64,000 nt of DNA from Saccharospirillaceae bacterium (GTDB taxonomy: Bacteria > Pseudomonadota > Gammaproteobacteria > Pseudomonadales > Oceanobacteraceae): assembly GCA_021208685.1 (NCBI GenBank), contig JAJOJJ010000020.1, positions 186,001 through 250,000 of the forward strand, written 5' to 3'. The position numbers and the translations under genes are program-made. A model generated the notes under the pieces. It saw only the letters and a list, made by a program, of their open reading frames with translations, was not told the origin of the DNA and did not search any database. Position 1 is the stretch's first letter. Every line of letters starts with the position of its first letter. Shown here one piece after another: positions 57,870 to 64,000 of this stretch.

Positions 57870-59681
57870 TTAAGGGTTCATCAGCCCCGGCCAGGTAGCG
57901 CCATTAATTTTGGCCGGATAGCCACTGTCGGCGCTGTCATTACTGATGGAGTAACGGATATAACGCTGGTTGCTGAGGAAAATATAGGCGCGGCTGTCGC
58001 TCCATTTTACCGCAGCGGTAATATCCTGCGCATAAGCGCCAAGTCCGGGCCAGGTATTATCGTTGATCGCTTTCGGGTAGCCATTATCAACCCGGTCGTC
58101 ACCTAAGTCATAACGCAGATAGCTGCCGTCTTTCAGGAAGAAAAATACCTTATCGCCCGTCCAGCGCAGCGCGGCCGTAATCTGTGTGGCGTACGCGCCT
58201 AATCCCGGCCAGGTGTTGTCATCAATATTTTTCGGATAACCGGCATCGGCCTGATCCGTACTGTTGTTGTAACGGATATAACGGCCATCGCTTAAAAAAT
58301 AGTAACTGCGGTTACTGTCTTTACTGAAAGCAGCGGTGATTAAACCGGCATAATCCCCCAAACCCGGCCAGCTGCTGTTATTGGTATTGGCCGGGTAGCC
58401 GCTGTCAGACTGGTCGGCGGTTTTGTTATAGCGTACATAGCGGCTGTCATCGCGGAAAAAATAGGCGCGGCTCAGGCTCCAGTTAACGGCCGCATCAATA
58501 TCCACTTTATTGAGGCGCAATGACACCGGAGTGTTGTTCTGCACCAGGGTGTAATCAACAATACCGCGCACATCGGCGTTATCGGCAAAGCCACGCTGCA
58601 GGGCATCAACCTGTGTCAGAGGTGTGCCGTTACGGAAAATGTCTACCGTTGCGCTGCTGTCGGCATACCAGCTGAAATCGTTACTGCCACCGCCGGGCAA
58701 TACTTTACGCACCCCTTCAGCAGCGACTAATGGCAGGCCATCCAGTTGCCAGCTGACCTGTGGTTCCACACCCAAATAACGCAGCACCGTCGGTGCGATA
58801 CTGGTCTGTGCCGGATTACCATAAATACCGGAAAAATCGCCGTTGCTGATATCGCTGGTGTACTGGCTGAACTCGCTGTTCAGGGTTTTATTGCTGGCAA
58901 TAAAAATGGTTTTTTCCTGACGGGTCTGATTGCCATGGTGACAGCCCAGCACGGGTTCCCGACCATGATCGGTTGTGACCAGTACCAGCCAGTCGCTGCT
59001 GCTTTGCTCAACCGCATCCAAAAGCTGGCCCAGTTGCGCATCCACCCCGCGTAAGGCGGTGTTGTAAGCCGGGCCAAAACAGCTGTCGTGGCCAGCGTGA
59101 TCCGGCTCATCCAGATGCAGGAAAACCAGATCGTAATCGGCGGCAATTAATTCCACGCCTTTACTGGTTACGGCGCTGTCGCTCAGGCCATTCAGGGTGA
59201 GGTTGTTGCCACTGACTTCGTTGCGGAAATACGTGGTGTTAGGCGTGCCCCAGTTCATCACGCTGGCGATCTTCGCCTGTGGGCGGGCATCCCGCAGACG
59301 TTTAAACAGCGACGGATACTCCGGATTAGCCAGGTCGGAATCGTTGGCGGTGATCTGGTGCTTGTTCGCCCATACCCCGGTCAGGATGGTTGACCAGCCC
59401 GGTCCGCTGTACGTGGTTTGCTGACTTGCCTCACCCTCAACGCCGCCAGTGTAGGCTTTGCGTACCTGCAAGCGGTCAAAGTTAGGGGTGTTGGCTTTCT
59501 GCAGTTCTTCCAGTTGCACGCCGTCGATACCCAGCAGCAATACCCGTGGCGCGTTGCCGCTGGCCGGGGGTAATTGTGGGTTTGCTGGCGGCTTGCTGGC
59601 TGACAGGGCGGCTGCGCTGGTGCTGATGCAGAGTACGGCCGCAAGCAGTTGGCCGAACCGGTGATTGCCTCGGTTAAACAT
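57870..59681 (-). CDS. Type I phosphodiesterase/alkaline-phosphatase-fold protein with four hemopexin-like repeats
   Basis: 603 residues. Signal peptide (FGQLLAAVLCISTSAAALSA), then an alkaline-phosphatase-superfamily domain to about 370: VLLLGIDGVQLEELQ (metal Asp), TTYSGPGWSTILTGVWANKH (nucleophile Thr/Ser region), HLDEPDHAGHD and TTDHGREPVLGCHHGNQ (remaining metal ligands). From about 393 to the end (57873-58505) come four ~52-residue hemopexin-type repeats, each with F-F-x-D/N-x-x-Y-x-R-Y, D-x-G-Y-P and W-P-G-L. Likely secreted, using the repeats for binding. ATG 59681 has AAGGAG 7 bases upstream. Divergent from the TetR gene 59885 with a palindrome between. Confidence 0.88.
   Translation of the reverse strand: MFNRGNHRFGQLLAAVLCISTSAAALSASKPPANPQLPPASGNAPRVLLLGIDGVQLEELQKANTPNFDRLQVRKAYTGGVEGEASQQTTYSGPGWSTILTGVWANKHQITANDSDLANPEYPSLFKRLRDARPQAKIASVMNWGTPNTTYFRNEVSGNNLTLNGLSDSAVTSKGVELIAADYDLVFLHLDEPDHAGHDSCFGPAYNTALRGVDAQLGQLLDAVEQSSSDWLVLVTTDHGREPVLGCHHGNQTRQEKTIFIASNKTLNSEFSQYTSDISNGDFSGIYGNPAQTSIAPTVLRYLGVEPQVSWQLDGLPLVAAEGVRKVLPGGGSNDFSWYADSSATVDIFRNGTPLTQVDALQRGFADNADVRGIVDYTLVQNNTPVSLRLNKVDIDAAVNWSLSRAYFFRDDSRYVRYNKTADQSDSGYPANTNNSSWPGLGDYAGLITAAFSKDSNRSYYFLSDGRYIRYNNSTDQADAGYPKNIDDNTWPGLGAYATQITAALRWTGDKVFFFLKDGSYLRYDLGDDRVDNGYPKAINDNTWPGLGAYAQDITAAVKWSDSRAYIFLSNQRYIRYSISNDSADSGYPAKINGATWPGLMNP
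57873..58505 (-). repeat. Four tandem hemopexin-like coding repeats
   Basis: The phosphodiesterase tail contains four units of about 156 bases. Shared residues in each unit are the aromatic-rich F-x-D-G-x-Y-x-R-Y strand, the D-x-G-Y-P turn and the W-P-G-L closing motif. The fourth unit ends at the C-terminus (WPGLMNP). Repetition is seen directly in the protein; nucleotide identity is only partial, so the duplications are old. Confidence 0.85.
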
Positions 59682-59818
59682 AGTGGGCTCCTTCATTGTT
59701 GTTGGTTTTGGACTAGACCAATATCGAAATTCAGCATGACATCGGCATGAACAAGCGATGAAGCTTCTGTGGCACTCCAGTACAGCAACAGAGGTGGCCG
59801 GAGGAATCAATCATCCTT

Positions 59819-59854
59819 GATCAAACAAGTGAATGGTGATTCACTTGTTTGATC
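59819..59854. promoter_or_regulatory. Perfect 16-bp-arm palindrome, probable TetR operator
   Basis: GATCAAACAAGTGAAT, spacer GGTG, ATTCACTTGTTTGATC. It lies 30 bases before the TetR ATG and about 140 bases before the divergent phosphodiesterase start. Size and symmetry suit a dimeric TetR regulator that controls itself and the neighbour. Confidence 0.8.
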
Positions 59855-59884
59855 GTATTTCCAGAATTCACCCGGAACCACCTG

Positions 59885-60598
59885 ATGGCTTACCGCGAAA
59901 CCGAACATACCCGCGCCCGCAAGGCCAATACCCGTCAGCGCTTACTGCATGCTGCGCGTGATCTGGTGGCAGCACAGGGCTTTGCAGCCGCCACGGCGAC
60001 GGCAGTGGCGGACCGCTCTGGCGTGGCCGCCGGTACGATTTACCGTCATTTCCCGAACAAACCGGAACTGGTGGCCGAGGTCTTCCGCTATGCCACCGAG
60101 CATGAGGTGGCGCAGGTGGCTGCCGCCAGCGAGAGCCGTAATGACGGGGATGCTTATGCCCTGCGTCTGGCACGGGCGGTGGCTGTGTTTGCCCGGCGTG
60201 CACTGCAGGGGCCGCAACTGGCCTATGCCTTAATTGCCGAGCCGGTTGATCCGCGTGTTGAGCAGGAACGTCTGCGCTATCGCATGGCCTATGCCGATAT
60301 CTTTGAAGACCTGATCCGCGATGGCATCGCCAGTGGTGAATTTGCCGCGCAGGATGCCAGCATCAGCGCCGCTGCACTGGTGGGTCTGTTGAGCGAAGCC
60401 TTAATCGGCCCGTTGTTTCCCGGCCAGTCAAAGCCGAACAGTGCGAACGAATTACCTGTGGCGGCAACCCGTGCCGCCATGACCCATAACGAACAACAAC
60501 AATTAATTCAGCAGCTTTGCGCACTCAGTCTGCGTGCATTGGGCAGTGCTGCAGCAAACGCTATTGCCGAGGACGTCAGTTATGAACACCAGTGTTAA
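59885..60598 (+). CDS. TetR/AcrR family transcriptional regulator
   Basis: 237 residues. N-terminal helix-turn-helix: TRQRLLHAARDLVAAQGFAA, ATATAVADRSGVAAGTIYRH, FPNKPELVAEVF. The ligand domain is helical. It overlaps the start of the acyl-CoA dehydrogenase by 17 bases, so both are on one message; control of that enzyme, and possibly of the divergent phosphodiesterase, is likely. The palindrome at 59819-59854 is the obvious operator. Start chosen at ATG 59885; the frame continues upstream into the palindrome. Confidence 0.9.
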   Translation: MAYRETEHTRARKANTRQRLLHAARDLVAAQGFAAATATAVADRSGVAAGTIYRHFPNKPELVAEVFRYATEHEVAQVAAASESRNDGDAYALRLARAVAVFARRALQGPQLAYALIAEPVDPRVEQERLRYRMAYADIFEDLIRDGIASGEFAAQDASISAAALVGLLSEALIGPLFPGQSKPNSANELPVAATRAAMTHNEQQQLIQQLCALSLRALGSAAANAIAEDVSYEHQC

Positions 60599-62290
60599 TC
60601 CACAGATTACCGATGCTGTAACCACCACTCATTATCAGCAGCATAAATCCCAGGCCGAAACCCATCCGGTTTTTAACCAGCCAACAGCGCTGAAAATTTT
60701 AATGCCTACGACAGCGATCTGGCGTTACAGCATTGGGTAAAAGCATACGGCGCTGACTGGGCTGGTGATCGTCTCAGTGCGTATGGTGCCCGTTGCGGTG
60801 GGGATTTAATGGAGGCAGGTTTTCAGGCCAACGAAAATAAACCGAAATTTTATCCCCATGACCGTTTTGGCAACCGTGTGGATCTGGCGAAATTTCATCC
60901 GGCGTATCACGAATTAATGCGCAGCGCGATCGAAGCCGAAATGCATTCGCTGCCGTGGACAACACCAAAGCCTGGTGCTCATGTGGCCCGTGCAGCTATG
61001 GAATATCTGCATATGAATGCCGATGCCGGTTCCGGTTGTCCGCTGACCATGACCTTTGCCGCGGTACCGGCATTACAGCATTCGCCCAGCGTTGCCAGAG
61101 AATGGCTGCCGAAAATTACGGCGCGTCATTATGACGAACGCAATATCCCGTTTTTTGAAAAACAGGGCCTGACCATCGGCATGGCCATGACTGAAAAGCA
61201 GGGCGGTTCCGATGTCCGTGCCAACACCACCCGCGCCTATGCGGTTGGCAGCAGCACAGGTAACGGTGCGGAGTATGAAATTGTCGGTCATAAATGGTTC
61301 TGCTCGGCCCCTATGTGTGATGCCTTCTTAGTGCTGGCGCAAACCGACAGCGGTTTATCCTGCTTTTTATTGCCACGTTGGCGCCCGGATGGCAGTAAAA
61401 ATCAGATGTATATTCAGCGCTTAAAAGACAAACTGGGAAATATTTCCAACGCTTCTTCCGAGGTGGAATTCCGGGGTGCTTTTGCCTGGATGATTGGTGA
61501 TGAAGGCCGTGGCGTGCGCACCATCATCGAAATGGTATCGATGACCCGGTTCGATTGTATGGTGGGATCATCGGCATTAATGCGCGGTGCGGTTGCGCAG
61601 GCGATTCACCACACCTCCGGCCGCTCGGCATTTGGTAAAAACCTGCACGAACAACCATTGATGCAGAATGTGCTGGCGGATATGGCGATTGAAAGCGAAG
61701 CGGCACTGGCGATCAGTATGCGGGTGGGTCATGCGCTGGATCATCTGGCTGATGAGCAGCAGAATTTATTCGCCCGTTTAGCCACCGCCGTCGGTAAATA
61801 CTGGATCTGCAAACGCGCGCCGCATCTGGCCTATGAAAGCATGGAGAGTATCGGCGGCGTAGCGTATGTGGAAGACAATATTCTGCCGCGTATTTACCGC
61901 GAAGCACCGGTTAATGCCATCTGGGAGGGCTCGGGTAATGTGCAGTGCCTGGATGTATTGCGCGCGATGGGGAAAGAGCCGAAAGTGGTGGATGCCTTTA
62001 TGGCCGAGCTGCAGAAAGGTGCAGGCAGCTACCGTGAATTTGATCAGTTTTTAGTGAATTTAAAAGACGAATTTACCGACCTGAGTACTCTGGAATATCG
62101 TTCGCGTACGGTGGTTGATAAGCTCGCGGTTGGCCTGCAGGCCAGCGTATTAATTCAGCAGGGCGACGCCAATATTGCCGATGCTTTTATCCGCTCGCGC
62201 ATTGTGCGTAATGGTGCCTTTAACTACGGCACACTGGATGCCGGTATCGACTGTTATGCCATTCTGAAACGCGCACAGCCTCAGGTATAA
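60582..62290 (+). pseudogene. AidB-like acyl-CoA dehydrogenase, one apparent frameshift near the N-terminus
   Basis: Reconstructed length about 569 residues. The first 37 codons (60582-60692, ending HPVFNQPTAL) have a good ribosome site (GAGGA) and flow into NFNAYDSDLALQHWVKAYGA only if one base is added near 60692-60696; as written the frame stops at 60740. From 60809 the body is intact: GMAMTEKQGGSDVRANTTRA, GHKWFCSAPMCDAFLVLAQT, RLKDKLGNISNASSEVEFRG, YESMESIGGVAYVEDNILPR and EGSGNVQCLDVLRAMGKEP, the AidB/acyl-CoA dehydrogenase pattern with FAD site. Translationally linked to TetR. Substrate unknown. Confidence 0.85.
60692..60696 (+). other. Frameshift site in the acyl-CoA dehydrogenase gene
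   Basis: CTG AAA ATT TTA ATG reads out of frame; CTG AAA AAT TTT AAT GCC (one more A) or CTG GAA AAT TTT (one more G) restores the family sequence FNAYDSDLALQ. Single-base loss next to an A run. Confidence 0.8.
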
Positions 62291-62301
62291 AAGCGATCAA
62301 C

Positions 62302-62351
62302 CGCTGCGCTTGCGCAGCGAGAGTGCCTCCGGATGATTCAGAGGCGCTCTC
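62302..62351. terminator. Two hairpins between convergent genes
   Basis: CGCTGCG / CGCAGCG (loop CTTG, 62302-62319) and GAGAGTGCCTC / GAGGCGCTCTC (one wobble pair, 62319-62351). No T tract, so termination is uncertain; they fill the 75 bases between the dehydrogenase stop and the next convergent stop. Confidence 0.4.
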
Positions 62352-62365
62352 TGACGGGCGCAGTA

Positions 62366-62734
62366 TTATTCAGCGCTCGCAGCCGTTTCTTCAGCGCGTT
62401 GCTCCGGCATATCGCTGCTGTCTGCCTGTTCTGCGGCAGCTGCGGTGGTTTCACATTCCCAGCCCCAGCCGCGTTGTTTTTCAATAAATTCAGCGGCTTT
62501 CTGCTCGCAGTAACCCCCTTCTGTTTGTGCGCTCCACAGCACCTGTGAACCGGTTTCTTTTGTGTAGTGTACTTCGCATGGGATCTGGCCTTCGCCGGTG
62601 TATTTCACTTCAATAATCCGGGTCTGGTTGCCGTGGCTGCACAGGGTGCGGGTGCCACTGTCTGCCTGAGCGGCAGGTATCACGGCGGCGGAGATCAGCG
62701 GCAGCAGGGCAGAGATAAGCAGGGCAGGTTTCAT
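62366..62734 (-). CDS. Small secreted four-cysteine protein, unknown
   Basis: 122 residues. Signal peptide MKPALLISALLPLISAAVIP with cleavage near AAQA. The mature part carries four cysteines: TLCSHGNQTRIIEVKYTGEG, IPCEVHYTK, GGYCEQKAAEF, WGWECE, consistent with two disulfides, then an acidic Ala/Glu tail. ATG 62734 has AAGGA 7 bases upstream. It follows the S1/P1 nuclease by about 76 bases, probably on the same message. No known function. Confidence 0.65.
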   Translation of the reverse strand: MKPALLISALLPLISAAVIPAAQADSGTRTLCSHGNQTRIIEVKYTGEGQIPCEVHYTKETGSQVLWSAQTEGGYCEQKAAEFIEKQRGWGWECETTAAAAEQADSSDMPEQRAEETAASAE

Positions 62735-62810
62735 TGTAATATCCTTATTGATACAGAGTTTTTTCGGAATCTTTATCCGGAATCCACTAAAACCCCCCGG
62801 CATAAATCTG

Positions 62811-63650
62811 TCAATTCGCCATTGGCGGTTTTGTGGAGAGTGCACTGTTTTTACCGGAGCCTGTAATCCCGTTCAGGGCTTCAGCCAGACGTACCGCCGC
62901 CTGTTGCAGACGTTGTTGCAGCAGCGGACGGAATTGCCGGATATAAGCGTCATCAATGCTGACAGGCTTTTTCTCCGCCTGATAATGTTGGTAAATCTGC
63001 CGGGTAAGGGCAAACGACTCATTGGCATAGGTAAGGATATCGCCTTCCTTCCAGCTTGAGCGTTGCTGATCTGAGATGTGCTGCAGTGCCAGAGTGCTTT
63101 GCTTTTTATAAGAGAATTTGCCCAGTAAATCGCCATCCCAGAGTTGATGCAGATTGGATTTTTCTCCGTTAAACCGCACGCTGGCTTTATTACCGCCACG
63201 GTCGTCGGCAAAGCTGACATGCATGGGCTGATGGACATCGGCCATAAAATGCGCCAGAAAAAATAACGCCTGCCAGTCATCTATATTTTTATCCAGCCGT
63301 TGCTGCATATCGCTGATGGCCCGGACTACACAGCCTTTATCACCGCAATCCCCGGCGCGAACGGCGGTGGCTGTGCGCGGCACATTAATATAGTGCCAGG
63401 GTTTGGTATGGCGGAACGCGCGCTCGTCACGGACGTTGTCTGCCCAGGAGCAGGCGCGTGCAAAATTCTTCTCGCCGCCCAGTTTCACTTGTCGATCAAT
63501 CCAGCTGCGGGTGGCGGGTGTCACTAATTGATACGCCATGTCACAGACCTGTGCATGCCCGGAAAACTCGAAAGCCCGCACGCTGTTACTGTTGAATACC
63601 GCGCCCAGACAGAGCATCAGCAGGGTTTGGCGGGCAATGTTATTCAGCAT
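62811..63650 (-). CDS. S1/P1 family nuclease
   Basis: 279 residues. Signal peptide to about RAF, then the zinc-site pattern: FSGHAQVCDMAYQL, SWADNVRDERAFRHTKPWHY, FFLAHFMADVHQPMHVSFAD, DRGGNKASVRF, and SNLHQLWDGDLL. These supply the His/Asp ligands of the three-zinc nuclease family acting on single-stranded nucleic acid outside the cytoplasm. The family normally begins the mature protein with Trp, which binds zinc; here Phe stands at that place (AFEFSGH). AGGAG 8 bases before ATG. Confidence 0.9.
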   Translation of the reverse strand: MLNNIARQTLLMLCLGAVFNSNSVRAFEFSGHAQVCDMAYQLVTPATRSWIDRQVKLGGEKNFARACSWADNVRDERAFRHTKPWHYINVPRTATAVRAGDCGDKGCVVRAISDMQQRLDKNIDDWQALFFLAHFMADVHQPMHVSFADDRGGNKASVRFNGEKSNLHQLWDGDLLGKFSYKKQSTLALQHISDQQRSSWKEGDILTYANESFALTRQIYQHYQAEKKPVSIDDAYIRQFRPLLQQRLQQAAVRLAEALNGITGSGKNSALSTKPPMAN

Positions 63651-63839
63651 GGATAACTCCTGTTGGCACTTGTTTGGCAGAGGTCAGCGCGAATGTTTGT
63701 TTTTACCGTCCGGCGCAGGTTAGCATGGGTCGCGGCTTTGCCCAATGTGGCAAAGCCGGGGCCGGTTTAATGCGTGTTAACAGGCCCTGATTCAGACAAC
63801 CATAAAATAAAAAATGACCAGATACTACGGAGTATGCCG

Positions 63840-64000
63840 ATGTTATTAATCAGTGGTTTTTACGTTGCTTTAACCGCTTTGCTGTTATTGGCACTGGCTT
63901 ATATGGTTGTGCGCCTTCGCCTTAAACACAAAATCGGCCTGCTCGACGGCGGTGAAAAAACCATTGCTGTTGCTATGCGCGCTCAGGCCAATGCACTGGA
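63840..64000 (+). CDS. MAPEG family protein, N-terminal part
   Basis: Partial: ATG at 63840 with GGAG about 7 bases upstream; cut off by the window end after 53 codons. The start MLLISGFYVALTALLLLALA is a membrane helix, followed by YMVVRLRLKHKIGLLDGGEK and AVAMRAQANALE, the loop typical of the MAPEG (membrane-associated eicosanoid and glutathione metabolism) family in bacteria. Confidence 0.78.
   Translation, partial: MLLISGFYVALTALLLLALAYMVVRLRLKHKIGLLDGGEKTIAVAMRAQANAL

Overview
The window is a chromosomal stretch from a gammaproteobacterium. Gene content and order look like a marine Oceanospirillales/Pseudomonadales-type organism. This placement is inferred from class I CyaA, a SutA-like acidic protein with the C-terminal YGSRPI motif, the orders tolC/nudF-yqiB-cpdA-yqiA-parE and cyaA-lptM-lysA-dapF-DUF484, and argE/argA beside a CYTH-CHAD protein and a lone secretion-type ATPase. 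There is no rRNA, tRNA, CRISPR array, prophage or insertion sequence that I can support. Nearly all of it is densely packed core genome.

Layout. 1-9.5 kb: envelope and sensing genes: a cut-off DUF481 outer-membrane protein, a family 3 solute-binding protein, a MATE pump, a chemoreceptor, a patatin-like lipase, a periplasmic chalcone-isomerase-like/double TonB-C protein, and a PstS-like protein with its porin. 9.6-14 kb: a BASS transporter and the minus-strand operon argE-argA-spermidine-synthase-like. 14-20 kb: a CYTH-CHAD triphosphatase, a GspE/PilB-type ATPase, a DEDD exonuclease, a coiled-coil membrane protein and a response regulator. 20-24.8 kb: LPS inner-core genes hldE-hldD-lpxL (overlapping, minus strand), with waaA divergent. 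24.8-31 kb: tolC, then nudF-DUF1249-cpdA-yqiA-parE. 31-36 kb: a large sensor with GGDEF and EAL domains, three related tandem lipoproteins, and pirin. 36-39.5 kb: parC and speE. 39.6-46 kb: cyaA (frameshifted), lptM, lysA, dapF, DUF484, HAD hydrolase; xerC, normally inside this block, is absent. 46-54 kb: DUF3047-like protein, SutA-like protein, cytochrome c5, MltC-like transglycosylase, RhlE helicase, ynbE-ydbL, lemA, and an M48 protease (frameshifted). 54-64 kb: two TetR regulators, UbiA prenyltransferase, SLC13-type transporter, a hemopexin-repeat phosphodiesterase, an AidB-like acyl-CoA dehydrogenase (frameshifted), a small secreted four-cysteine protein, S1/P1 nuclease, and the start of a MAPEG protein.

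How the genes fit together. Both topoisomerase IV subunits are present, separated by about 5 kb. cAMP synthesis (cyaA) and breakdown (cpdA) are both here. Lysine/meso-DAP synthesis (dapF, lysA), arginine entry (argA, argE), polyamines (speE and a relative), and LPS heptose/Kdo/acyl assembly account for most of the recognisable metabolism.

The main oddities are as follows. Three genes (cyaA, M48 protease, acyl-CoA dehydrogenase) are each broken by one apparent single-base deletion in or beside a short homopolymer, which looks like a consensus-quality artefact until shown otherwise. The periplasmic double TonB-C protein has an unusual architecture. The three lipoproteins share a C-terminal two-cysteine motif. 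A perfect 16-bp-arm palindrome sits between the hemopexin phosphodiesterase and its divergent TetR gene.
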